Assembly: GCA_013141115.1 (NCBI GenBank)
Contig: JABFRP010000001.1
Coordinates: forward strand, 1-64,000
Origin: Ferruginibacter sp.
GTDB taxonomy: Bacteria > Bacteroidota > Bacteroidia > Chitinophagales > Chitinophagaceae
Direction of reading: 5' to 3'
DNA length: 64,000 bases
Below the pieces are notes generated by a model. The model did not search any database. It was not told the DNA's origin and was given only the letters and a program-made list of their open reading frames with translations. Positions 1 to 7,219 of the stretch are shown piece after piece; the stretch's first letter is position 1; each line of letters starts with the position of its first letter. The position numbers were made by a program, and so were the translations under genes.

Positions 1-2
1 CT

Positions 3-416
3 GCCCGATGGTACGCCCCTACCCGATTTTTATATAAACGTGAACAACTGTTAGCAGGTACAAACAGTGCAAACAAAAGAACTGAATGGCACTACATTAT
101 ACACGGCAAATTGCCAGAGTTGCCATCAGTCAAATGGTGAAGGTTTACCTGGCGCATTCCCTCCACTAAAAAGGCAGCCCCGGTTGTTAATGGGGATAAT
201 CTGGAATTATATGTGGGTATCATCATGAACGGCTACAGTGGACGACCAGGCTTTGGCGTGATGCCACCGGTTGGCACAAATGCCAGTTTAGGTTCTGCAG
301 AAGTAACGGCCATTGTGAATCACGAACGCAGCACGTGGGGCAACAATGCAAAAAGGGTAACAGAAGAAGAGATAAAGAAGATCATGGATTTTGTAAAACT
401 ACAGGCTCCTAAATAA
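3..416 (+). pseudogene. c-type cytochrome, partial at left edge and frameshifted
   Basis: This is a class I monoheme cytochrome c domain. The heme motif CQSCH is encoded at 112-126 and the C-terminal half, with the likely axial Met in GVMPP, is at 213-416. The two halves are in different frames: after the Pro-Pro-Leu-Lys near 165 the reading must gain one A in the A run 168-172. Upstream, the frame also changes at the A run 75-78, where one A seems extra; with both repaired a continuous domain beginning ANKELNG results. No start codon is visible, so the protein continues left of the window and may be a fusion. It is probably periplasmic or lipid-anchored and carries electrons for the nitrogen-oxide enzymes nearby. 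The family call is firm; partner and full length are unknown. Confidence 0.7.
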
Positions 417-453
417 AAGCAGCAAATAAGTACATAACATTAAATTGATTATA

Positions 454-714
454 ATGAAAAAGATACTGCTGATCGTTACTATGCTGATAACAGGGTTATT
501 GGCTTTTGCCTGCCCTACTTGTGAAATAGCCCAACCCAGGTATTTAAGGGGCATTACACATGGTACAGGCCCGCAAAGCGATTGGGATTTTCTGATCATC
601 TCGGCAATAGCCGTTATTGTCATCGCCACACTTTTCTTTTCTATTAAGTGGTTGCTAATGCCTGGTGAAAAATCTGATACACACATCAAACATTTGATAT
701 TAAATATTGACTAA
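454..714 (+). CDS. small membrane protein with CPTC motif
   Basis: An 86-residue protein of unknown function. Residues 1-19 form a signal-like hydrophobic segment, followed at once by CPTCEIAQP, a CxxC pair at the membrane surface. A second hydrophobic segment lies at about 46-68, then a short polar tail. I take ATG 454 rather than the TTG upstream. It lies 37 bp after the cytochrome c gene and ends one base before the next start codon, so it is likely co-transcribed. The CxxC next to a cytochrome suggests a redox or metal-handling role, which is inference only. Confidence 0.65.
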   Translation: MKKILLIVTMLITGLLAFACPTCEIAQPRYLRGITHGTGPQSDWDFLIISAIAVIVIATLFFSIKWLLMPGEKSDTHIKHLILNID

Positions 715-715
715 C

Positions 716-1123
716 ATGGAAGATAAAAGCAAAATAGTTGTTTTTATAGATGATGAAGAGCAGCCCGTTGCCGCCTTTACGTCACCGGTAAATTTTGAAC
801 TTGACACCCTTAAACTGGTGGATGGTAAGCATACACTTAAAATTGTAAGCAAAGACCCTACAGGCAAAGAAGGCGTCAGGCTCATTCCCTTTGAAGTAAG
901 AAATGGCCCTGCAATTGATGTGGAAGGCATCCGGGAAAATGCAGTAGTGGATGGAGTATTGCCAATTATGATCAATGCTTACGGTAAAGGTGACCAGAAG
1001 ATGTTTTTAATAGAGGGAAGTGAAACACCTAAAAGCATTCCTTCCTGGGTATGGATATTGATCATTGGTTTTGCGGGGTGGGCATTATATTATCTATTCA
1101 CCTATTTATCACTGAAACCTTAA
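716..1123 (+). CDS. membrane-anchored protein of a cytochrome cluster, unknown function
   Basis: A 135-residue protein with a soluble N-terminal beta-rich domain (about 1-105) and one C-terminal transmembrane helix at about 110-130 (PSWVWILIIGFAGWALYY). The soluble part looks like an immunoglobulin-like fold (LDTLKLVDGKHTLKIVSKD). I recall similar proteins in Bacteroidota beside cytochromes c, annotated loosely as cytochrome C, but no heme motif is present. ATG 716 follows the previous stop by one base, and the next gene's ATG (1123) overlaps this stop, so translational coupling is likely. Confidence 0.65.
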   Translation: MEDKSKIVVFIDDEEQPVAAFTSPVNFELDTLKLVDGKHTLKIVSKDPTGKEGVRLIPFEVRNGPAIDVEGIRENAVVDGVLPIMINAYGKGDQKMFLIEGSETPKSIPSWVWILIIGFAGWALYYLFTYLSLKP

Positions 1124-1516
1124 TGACAATGAGGCAAGATATTCTTACTATAGAAGATGTAAAATTATTGGTTGATCGTTTTTATGAAAAAATAAGGGTG
1201 GATGAATTATTGGGTCCCATCTTTAATGAACGCATTCAAAATCGCTGGCCGGAACACCTTGAAAAAATGTACTGTTTTTGGCAAACTGTTTTACTGGCAG
1301 AACATACTTATTTTGGTAGCCCCTTTCCCCCACATGCCCAATTACCAGTTGGTCACGAACATTTTTTAAAATGGATGGAGTTGTTCGTTCCAACTGTGGA
1401 CGAATTATTTACCGGCGAAAAGCAGCAGAAGCAAAATGGCGTGCCGCAAAATGACAGAAATGTTTGAAATAAAAATAGCGCACTATAAAAAGGTGGGAAT
1501 TAAAAACCTTGTGTAG
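1123..1516 (+). pseudogene. group III truncated hemoglobin, two apparent frameshifts
   Basis: Group 3 truncated hemoglobins bind O2 and NO and are often linked to nitrosative stress. The sequence has the typical FYEKIRVDELLGPIFN start, the W-x-x-HLEKMYCFW segment, the FPPHAQL distal region and HFLKWMELF with the proximal His. The open frame ends at 1467 with an atypical tail. Adding one A in the run 1418-1421 and one A in 1448-1451 restores the expected end (KWRAAK, then MTEMFEIKIAHYKKVG) and a stop at 1514-1516, three bases before the ferredoxin gene. Either the assembly has homopolymer errors or the gene is decaying. The family call is secure. Confidence 0.75.
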
Positions 1517-1518
1517 GA

Positions 1519-1857
1519 ATGAATGATGAAAGAAAAGAAATTTCTATTACCATCATAAAGGCAGGTGAAGTAAATATTGTAAAAACTTATTTGCATCAAT
1601 ACAGGAACCTGATGGTGTTGCTTAACAACAGCATCTACCTGGAAAATTTTGGCGAGTGTGGCGGGCAGGGCCGGTGCGCCACCTGCATGGTTAAAGCAGT
1701 TGGATTAAAAGGCAATGCCACTACGATGGAGCGAAATGAAGCAGCTACTATTGGTAAAGCGAGGTTAGCGGATGAGGCCATCCGTTTATCCTGCCAGTTA
1801 TTGATTAACGAAGACCTCAATGGAGCAGTGATTGAAATTGCGGGAGATGAATTTTAA
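1519..1857 (+). CDS. 2Fe-2S ferredoxin
   Basis: A 112-residue plant-type [2Fe-2S] ferredoxin. Three cluster cysteines lie in ECGGQGRCATC (C-x5-C-x2-C, about residues 47-56) and the fourth in LSCQL near residue 92, the normal arrangement. It would carry electrons in the cytoplasm. It follows the truncated hemoglobin by two bases, suggesting a hemoglobin-ferredoxin pair that could act in NO dioxygenation or reduction; that link is inferred from position only. Confidence 0.85.
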   Translation: MNDERKEISITIIKAGEVNIVKTYLHQYRNLMVLLNNSIYLENFGECGGQGRCATCMVKAVGLKGNATTMERNEAATIGKARLADEAIRLSCQLLINEDLNGAVIEIAGDEF

Positions 1858-1955
1858 TTGCTGTCATTACTACTTTAACAGGATTAATCTGGATTGGTAC
1901 AATAATAGTAGTACTTATAACTATCGTCAGTTCATTTAAACATTTAATACGGTAA
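1857..1955 (+). CDS. possible 32-residue membrane peptide with non-ATG start
   Basis: Directly after the ferredoxin stop there is an open stretch with a strongly hydrophobic translation (ATT 1857, ..., TLTGLIWIGTIIVVLITIV..., stop 1953-1955) ending in a basic tail. It would be a single-helix peptide like the tiny subunits of heme-copper oxidases. The start would be ATT, overlapping the last base of the upstream stop. A single missing or extra T at 1852-1855 could change this: an ATG at 1848 would be in frame after a one-base deletion. The membrane-like composition is clear; the gene is uncertain. Confidence 0.3.
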   Translation: MAVITTLTGLIWIGTIIVVLITIVSSFKHLIR

Positions 1956-1958
1956 CGC

Positions 1959-2267
1959 ATGAAAGAGAGTTATGGTACTTTATCCGAAACAATTAATGGT
2001 TTAAAAAAAGAAGGCTATACGCAGGATTTCAATATAAGGGAGGATTGTATTGTTTGTCATCAATCAAATACCGTATTATCAAATGACGATTTTGAAATTG
2101 ATAAAATATTCCGATTTGAAGGCCAGTCTAATCCCGATGACCAGTCTATTCTGTACGCCATATCCTCTAAAAAGTTCAATGTTAAAGGAACACTGGTAAA
2201 TGGATATGGTATTTACGCTGATGATGTAACCACCGCATTGGTTGCAAAACTACAGCAGCATCATTAA
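1959..2267 (+). CDS. small conserved protein often labelled phosphoribosylpyrophosphate synthetase
   Basis: A 102-residue protein starting with YGTLSETINGLKKEGYT and containing FRFEGQSNPDDQSILYAIS. I recognise this as a Bacteroidota family often annotated as phosphoribosylpyrophosphate synthetase, but at one third the enzyme's size and without a PRPP-synthase signature it cannot be that enzyme. The fold is probably small alpha/beta, and a CxxC (CIVCH) sits near residue 30. Function unknown. It is in the same direction as the redox genes. Confidence 0.7.
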   Translation: MKESYGTLSETINGLKKEGYTQDFNIREDCIVCHQSNTVLSNDDFEIDKIFRFEGQSNPDDQSILYAISSKKFNVKGTLVNGYGIYADDVTTALVAKLQQHH

Positions 2268-2306
2268 GTAATAAAATAAATTATCCCTTTCACAAAACTA
2301 TATACA

Positions 2307-2705
2307 ATGGAAAACAAATCAAATGAAGCAACTCCTCAACGACCCGAAGGCGACCGCATGTTGGATGCTCCGGTGGTGGAGATGGATTTGAATAAGCTAA
2401 TGTTACAAATAAAAAGCGAGGCACCCTGGGAAGAAGCTGACCATAATGCAATCACAATTTTCAAGTCAGATTTAATGCGAATTGTACTGATGGGTATGCA
2501 CGAAAATGCTGAACTGAAAACGCACACCGCAAAGGGAACCATCAGTGTTCAGGTGATAGCGGGAAAAATCAATTTTACGGCCAATGAACATACCGTTGCT
2601 ATGGAAGCAGGGCAAATGCTTGTGTTGCATGAAAAAATTCCTCACAGTGTTCTGGCACTCACGGAAAGTTTCTTTCTGCTTACACTCACGATGAGTAACA
2701 GCTAA
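2307..2705 (+). CDS. cupin-domain protein
   Basis: A 132-residue single-domain cupin. The beta-barrel core at about 60-125 has an H-T-H segment (ELKTHTAKG), the glycine turn VIAGKINF and the second His in LHEKIPHSV. Such small cupins bind a metal or ligand and act as sensors or enzymes; the substrate cannot be told from sequence. It ends the first rightward gene series of the window, with a 40-bp gap from the previous gene. Confidence 0.75.
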   Translation: MENKSNEATPQRPEGDRMLDAPVVEMDLNKLMLQIKSEAPWEEADHNAITIFKSDLMRIVLMGMHENAELKTHTAKGTISVQVIAGKINFTANEHTVAMEAGQMLVLHEKIPHSVLALTESFFLLTLTMSNS

Positions 2706-2896
2706 ATAACTTCTACCCATCCAAATCATTCACCAAATGGATAAGGAAAAAGTTAGCAATTGGACCTCTATTTGCACCTGTTAAATTTACGGCCCGAAGA
2801 AGTATTTTAATTGCAATGCATCACTTTAATAATCGGATAATCCTGTCAAATTATTTCGCCTGATATAACCCGGCATATTGCTATAATTTAAATGGC

Positions 2897-3451
2897 ATGA
2901 ATGTAATTAAAACAGAAAAAATAATTTGGACAATCGGACACTCCACCCACCTGCTGGATGAACTGGCAGCTATGCTTCAATCATTCCAAATTGAAATTGT
3001 AGCTGATATAATAAGTTCTCCAGGCTCAAGAAAATTTCCTCAATTCAATAAAGAAGCGTTGCAAATTTCTTTGCCCGAAAACAACATTCAATACATCCAT
3101 TTAAAAGAGCTTGGTGGAAGAAGAAAAGTAAATCCTTATTCTAAAAATACTGTATGGCGGCACCCGGCATTTAGGGGTTATGCCGATTATATGGAAACGG
3201 GTACTTTTAAAGAAGGTATCCGGGAACTTGAAAAGATGGCAATGAAACATCGCACCGCTTATATGTGTTCAGAGGCAGTGTGGTGGCGTTGTCACCGCTC
3301 CATGGTTTCAGATTATTTAAAAGTAGATGGTTGGAAAGTAATGCACATTATGGGTGTTGGAAAAGAAGAAGAACATCCTTATACGGCTCCGGCCAGGATT
3401 GTAAAAGGGGAACTGACTTATGGAGAAGATTTGAAAGAAAATGAAGGTTGA
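2897..3451 (+). CDS. DUF488 family protein
   Basis: A 184-residue DUF488 protein. Family motifs are the N-terminal WTIGHSTH, the ADIISSPGSRKFPQFN segment, LGGRRKVNP and the C-terminal MCSEAVWWRCHRSMVSDYL with paired Cys and His. The family is widespread and uncharacterised; the conserved Arg, Cys and His suggest a nucleic-acid- or metal-related enzyme. A 190-bp spacer separates it from the cupin gene and it probably has its own promoter. Its presence in a NO island may be incidental. Confidence 0.85.
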   Translation: MNVIKTEKIIWTIGHSTHLLDELAAMLQSFQIEIVADIISSPGSRKFPQFNKEALQISLPENNIQYIHLKELGGRRKVNPYSKNTVWRHPAFRGYADYMETGTFKEGIRELEKMAMKHRTAYMCSEAVWWRCHRSMVSDYLKVDGWKVMHIMGVGKEEEHPYTAPARIVKGELTYGEDLKENEG

Positions 3452-3602
3452 TGGTTAGCTTTCAATGCAGCAATCGCCATATAATTGGTTACAATTGAAA
3501 TAATATATTTAAAAGCATAATTAGGTGATATGGAGTCGCCGGTTACCCTTCAATCTACTTTAGTAATCAATAATAATACTAACCATTTTTGACTATATTA
3601 CC

Positions 3603-4199
3603 TTAGCAAAATACCTTTCCATTCTCTATAAGTACGGCTCCTGCTTCATGCATGTGTCGCATGGCCCTGATTACTGTCTCTACCCGAAGACCTGTCATAT
3701 CAGCTATTTGCTGCCGTGTGAGTTTCAGTTGCCTGGATTCAATACAAAAATTCTTATTTTCCTTTTTAAAATAATTCAGTAATGTTTTTATCCGCTCAAC
3801 TGGATCATGGCAGGCAAACGAGTGTAATAGCATAAATCTAAAACGTATCCGTTGAGCCAGTAATTTGCTAAAATTAAAATGAATAGCTACATTTTCTCTA
3901 ATTAGCTGGTTAAAAACAGGCTTGTATAAACGGATTACTACACTGTCTTCGTCAGCAATTGCTGATTCGCCATAAGGTTCATTATCGAATAAAGGCAACT
4001 CGCCAAAACATTCTCCCGGATCGATTAACATTTGAATAAACTCATTCCTATTATCATTAATGTTCAGCCAGTTAACACGGCCGGTTAATAATTGATAATA
4101 GAATGAGCAGTTATCCCCTTCAGAAAAAATTATATTTCCTTTAGGAACTCTTTTATAGGTTGCTCCATATGAAAGTAAAAGATCAATATCAATCATCAT
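3603..4199 (-). CDS. Crp/Fnr-family transcription regulator (Dnr/NnrR-like by context)
   Basis: A 198-residue regulator: N-terminal cyclic-nucleotide-binding-like beta barrel (about 15-110), long dimer helix, and C-terminal winged helix with the recognition region LTRQQIADMTGLRVETVIRAM at about 158-178. The N-terminal cysteine cluster of Fnr is absent, so it is not an O2-sensing Fnr; by context it resembles heme-dependent NO regulators of the Dnr/NnrR group, but the ligand is not visible. Two adjacent ATGs could start it. It sits 217 bp downstream of the Rrf2 gene and seems transcribed alone. Confidence 0.85.
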   Translation of the reverse strand: MMIDIDLLLSYGATYKRVPKGNIIFSEGDNCSFYYQLLTGRVNWLNINDNRNEFIQMLIDPGECFGELPLFDNEPYGESAIADEDSVVIRLYKPVFNQLIRENVAIHFNFSKLLAQRIRFRFMLLHSFACHDPVERIKTLLNYFKKENKNFCIESRQLKLTRQQIADMTGLRVETVIRAMRHMHEAGAVLIENGKVFC

Positions 4200-4416
4200 G
4201 TGCTGATAATTTAAAGGTTACAGGTTAATCCGGTATCTATTCAATAGCTTAATATCATGAAAATAAAGACAATTGGCAGATCCAACTTCTGCATTTAGTA
4301 TTGTAATTTACCCAAAATATCCGGCAATTTTAAAGTTAAGTAGCCCTACTATTTGTCCGGCTTTATTACTTCGTTCTGCTTTGGAACTAACGACCACTTT
4401 ACCCTCAATTTATAGC

Positions 4417-4860
4417 CTATTTACTTTTGTTGTTAATAAACACAGCACCATTCTTTATATCATCTGCCAGATGCTGAATGGTTTTAGTTTCAAATAATTC
4501 TATCAACTGTTCTTTTATTATTTTGTATTTTGAATGCATAGGACAAGGCTTTGTTTCTGAACATTTTTCCAACCCCAACACACATTTGTCCAGCATTTCA
4601 TTTTCTCCCATTGCTTCAAGTATAGCACGAACGGGTAGCTTTCTCATCTTTTCAGTCATATAAAAACCGCCATTGGGCCCACTGACAGACCTGATAATTT
4701 TATTATTCTTTCTAAGTGCCTGTAATATTTTAGCTGTAAATGATGGAGGTGAATCAATGGCTTTGGAGATTTCTCCGATTCCGATTTTGTTATCCTCCGT
4801 CCCTTTTTGTGCAATGAATATCGTTGCCCTTAATGCATATTCTGTTGCTTTTGAAAACAT
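4417..4860 (-). CDS. Rrf2-family Fe-S transcription regulator (NsrR-like), copy 1
   Basis: A 147-residue Rrf2 protein starting at ATG 4860 (MFSKATEYALRATIFIA); the open frame extends upstream but this is the family's normal start. A winged helix occupies about 1-70 and the sensor region has C-x6-C-x5-C (CVLGLEKC...PCPMH), as in Fe-S NO sensors of the NsrR group. It is the last gene of the leftward series norC - norB-like - queD - rrf2 with gaps of about 35 bp, so it may autoregulate that operon through the palindrome at 7163-7194. A paralogue with identical cysteine spacing lies at 24718. Confidence 0.88.
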   Translation of the reverse strand: MFSKATEYALRATIFIAQKGTEDNKIGIGEISKAIDSPPSFTAKILQALRKNNKIIRSVSGPNGGFYMTEKMRKLPVRAILEAMGENEMLDKCVLGLEKCSETKPCPMHSKYKIIKEQLIELFETKTIQHLADDIKNGAVFINNKSK

Positions 4861-4894
4861 AGAAATTAATTTAAAGGGGAAAGTACATTTTATT

Positions 4895-5341
4895 TTAGTA
4901 ATAGCTAAGTGTTGTGGTATCAATCCATCTTGCAAATGAATCCTTTGTTTCGTATAATTTTAGTTCAACTAGTTTACTACCAGAGGGTAATACCTGCAAT
5001 AGAATTTGTTGAAAATGAATAAGCAGGTTTTCTGCAGTAGGTTCTGCTCCAAGTATAACCAGGTTTTCCTGAGAACTAATGGAGGGATGCTCTGCAATAT
5101 AATCCTGTGACAAAACAAGTTTATGGTCAATCATCCTGATAATAGAGTCAGTTACCAATTGTTTTAATTCTTTAAAATCGATGATAAAGCCCGGTGCCAG
5201 AATATATTCGTCTTTTGTTGTGCATCCGGAAACAGTAACCTCCAATTCATAAGAATGGCCATGTATATTTTTACAGGCTCCTGCATAACCATGAATGGCA
5301 TGTGCCATTTCGAAATAAAAGATTTTAGTGACTAGTAGCAT
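4895..5341 (-). CDS. queD: 6-carboxytetrahydropterin synthase family (QueD/PTPS-like)
   Basis: A 148-residue member of the 6-pyruvoyltetrahydropterin synthase fold. The zinc histidines are in FEMAHAI and NIHGHSY, the catalytic Cys is in GACKNIHGHS, and the C-terminal Glu is in YETKDSFARW. The usual job is turning dihydroneopterin triphosphate into 6-carboxytetrahydropterin for queuosine or other deazapurines. Here it lies between norB-like and an Rrf2 regulator with 35-bp gaps, an odd partner set for queuosine synthesis; no other queuosine gene is visible. A pterin role linked to NO chemistry is possible but unproven. Confidence 0.85.
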   Translation of the reverse strand: MLLVTKIFYFEMAHAIHGYAGACKNIHGHSYELEVTVSGCTTKDEYILAPGFIIDFKELKQLVTDSIIRMIDHKLVLSQDYIAEHPSISSQENLVILGAEPTAENLLIHFQQILLQVLPSGSKLVELKLYETKDSFARWIDTTTLSYY

Positions 5342-5376
5342 GTATAAAAATGATTGAATAAGTTATTTATTGTTCT

Positions 5377-6765
5377 TTAAGCAGCAGGTGAATAATAATG
5401 GGTTTGTATTTTTCCGGTTGTTTTAAATTTGAAATAACAGAGCACATTATTTTTTAACAAAGGATAGATTATACACAGGAAACCTGTCATCATTACTACC
5501 GCGGAAATAAAAAACACAATAAAAAACGGCCTTAATTGAAGCATCATACTGCTAAAAGGTATTTGTGAAGTGCTCAGCTGCCATTTCGCTTTCACTACGC
5601 CTGCCCCAATTAAACTTATCCAAAAGACAAATAGCGAAATATTAGCTAGCCAATATCCTCTGTTGAATAGTTTCTTATAAGGCTCAAAACTCAGGCAGGT
5701 ATCGTTGAGAATATCAAATGCAATTGCCAGTAGCAGAAAACTGTTAATGCCAATTGTTGCCCCCATTGTATGAGCTACTGTAATATGTGTGCCGTGAGTA
5801 TATAGATTGATGCCAGGAACTGATATTATAATTGCCAGCAATAGTGTTAAGAATATCCAGGCATCAGCGGCAACCAGGAAACGATAAGCTGTTTTGTGAA
5901 AATTCTTTTTTGCAGCGCTGACTGAAGCCCTCCAGTTGAAAATAATTCTCCCAAGGATGAAGAGCTCTGTCATGCTGATTGCATAGCTGATGTGCTTAAT
6001 ATAATTATGAGTGGGCAATGTATAAATATGATGCCCCCAGTTGAACATGAGGTTGAATAACCCAATAAAATACAGTAAAAAAGCCATACTTGAATGGCTG
6101 TAGTTTTTGCTGTTGCTTATTTTGTCCATTAGGAATATGCTGCTGCCGTAGATCAGCATATTCCAGGAACCTACCATAGAGCCATACGATTTCCATTGCA
6201 CTGTCATGTCGTTTACCACATTATTTCTGAAATAAGGGAATATCCATAAATAGGATTCGAGAAAGGTGAATAAAAAGAACAGGATACCTGTAAACCACAT
6301 CCACACATAAACAGGCTGGTTTCTAAATGATCCAGCTGATTTTATAAAATTGATTAAAAACAGGATCCAGCCAGCAACAATGGGTAATGCCAGTATTGGA
6401 TGAAATTCCCAATATTCCCTGCCGCCGAAGATACCGGCACAATAGGATATCAAAATCGTAATAACCGAAAGACTAAAAATAATTAATTGAATTTTTATCA
6501 GTAGTTGTGAGTAGATTTTTTTGCCGGTATGTTGCTGTAGATATGTAAAAACAGCACCTGTCGAATTAAAAATTATCCAAAAAACTACAGACGATACATG
6601 GAGGGGTCTGATTTTTTGGAAGGGTAGATATGATTTTAAAAATCCGGGTATAAGGTATTGAAGTCCACCTGTTACTCCCCAAAACATTCCAGTACCCAGC
6701 AACAAAAGTGCGGCAATTACGAATAGTCTGAATGGTGCTTCCTGTTTACTGTTGGATGGTGCCAT
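5377..6765 (-). CDS. norB: divergent NorB-like heme-copper oxidase subunit I
   Basis: A 462-residue membrane protein with about 12 helices, paired with NorC upstream (20-bp overlap using ATG 6765). Conserved: His56 (RPLHVSS, low-spin heme b), His245/His246 (NWGHHIYTLP, FeB pair) and His332 (VAHTMG, heme b3). Deviations: where NorB or CcoN has a metal His on helix VI (followed in NorB by Glu four residues on), this protein has a Y-G-S-M-V stretch (Tyr194, Val198); and Met334 replaces the second heme-b His of the HxH pair. It is therefore not a standard cNOR; it could be a variant NO reductase with His/Met heme b or an NO-binding relative. Family firm, activity uncertain. Confidence 0.8.
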   Translation of the reverse strand: MAPSNSKQEAPFRLFVIAALLLLGTGMFWGVTGGLQYLIPGFLKSYLPFQKIRPLHVSSVVFWIIFNSTGAVFTYLQQHTGKKIYSQLLIKIQLIIFSLSVITILISYCAGIFGGREYWEFHPILALPIVAGWILFLINFIKSAGSFRNQPVYVWMWFTGILFFLFTFLESYLWIFPYFRNNVVNDMTVQWKSYGSMVGSWNMLIYGSSIFLMDKISNSKNYSHSSMAFLLYFIGLFNLMFNWGHHIYTLPTHNYIKHISYAISMTELFILGRIIFNWRASVSAAKKNFHKTAYRFLVAADAWIFLTLLLAIIISVPGINLYTHGTHITVAHTMGATIGINSFLLLAIAFDILNDTCLSFEPYKKLFNRGYWLANISLFVFWISLIGAGVVKAKWQLSTSQIPFSSMMLQLRPFFIVFFISAVVMMTGFLCIIYPLLKNNVLCYFKFKTTGKIQTHYYSPAA

Positions 6766-7147
6766 TATTATTAATTGTAAAAGTTCTTGGGTCACCCTTT
6801 CCGGATGCAGCTATATCTCGTAAATAGGCAAGTAAGGCGTTCACTTCCTTTCCATTTAAATTAAAGTTGGGCATTGTGGCTGTCCCGTTTTGCAAAAAGG
6901 CTTTGATATAAGCAGGCCCCCTGAGCGAATAGGTATTGGTGAGATCCGGGCCAAGATATCCACCTAAACCATACACCTGGTGACAGGCATTGCAATTATA
7001 CTGTTGCCATACTAACTTCCCCTTACTGGTCTCTTTGGATACAGATTTATTCTTTACTGGCAGCGAAAAATACAGGAAGAAGGAATAGGATAAGAAAGCG
7101 ACTATGAGTAATGCAGCTATAATATTTTTTCTCTTTTCAGTAAACAT
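6746..7147 (-). CDS. norC: NorC-like membrane-anchored cytochrome c
   Basis: A 133-residue monoheme cytochrome c with an N-terminal membrane anchor (about 8-29), heme motif CNACH at residues 52-56, the NorC-type YGLGGYLGPDLTN stretch, and axial Met92 in ATMPNF. NorC passes electrons from periplasmic donors to NorB. ATG 7147 is preferred to the TTG at 7177. A -7 box TATTTTTG lies on this strand at 7166-7159, directly beside the central palindrome. It is divergent from the NOD-like gene, with only 72 bp between the start codons. Confidence 0.85.
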   Translation of the reverse strand: MFTEKRKNIIAALLIVAFLSYSFFLYFSLPVKNKSVSKETSKGKLVWQQYNCNACHQVYGLGGYLGPDLTNTYSLRGPAYIKAFLQNGTATMPNFNLNGKEVNALLAYLRDIAASGKGDPRTFTINNNGTIQQ

Positions 7148-7158
7148 GAATACTTGTT

Positions 7159-7166
7159 CAAAAATA
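7159..7166 (-). promoter_or_regulatory. -7 box of the norC operon
   Basis: On the minus strand the octamer TATTTTTG matches the Bacteroidota -7 consensus TAnnTTTG. It overlaps the left arm of the palindrome and lies 12 bases before norC's ATG, giving a very short leader. Confidence 0.5.
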
Positions 7167-7194
7167 ATTAAGGACAAATTTATCCTTAATTATT
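7163..7194. promoter_or_regulatory. palindromic operator between norC and the NOD-like gene
   Basis: Perfect 12-bp inverted arms (AATAATTAAGGA at 7163-7174 and its complement at 7183-7194) flank an 8-bp spacer. The site lies between, and touches, the -7 boxes of both divergent genes, so one bound protein could silence both. Its half-site matches the palindrome before ric at 9 of 14 positions with the same distance to the dyad axis. An Rrf2 protein is the likely binder; this is inferred. Confidence 0.65.
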
Positions 7195-7201
7195 ATATTT
7201 G
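7194..7201 (+). promoter_or_regulatory. -7 box of the NOD-like operon
   Basis: TATATTTG fits the Bacteroidota -7 consensus TAnnTTTG and starts at the last base of the palindrome. The ATG follows 18 bases later. Confidence 0.5.
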
Positions 7202-7219
7202 CCAACAAATATTCATTGT

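Noticed and set aside
213..416. A separate 67-residue gene with GTG start
   Set aside because: It is the C-terminal half of the cytochrome c whose heme motif lies just upstream in another frame.
4861..4894. Third copy of the palindromic operator before the Rrf2 gene (AAAGTA half-site)
   Set aside because: Only one half-site is visible; the mirror half is missing.
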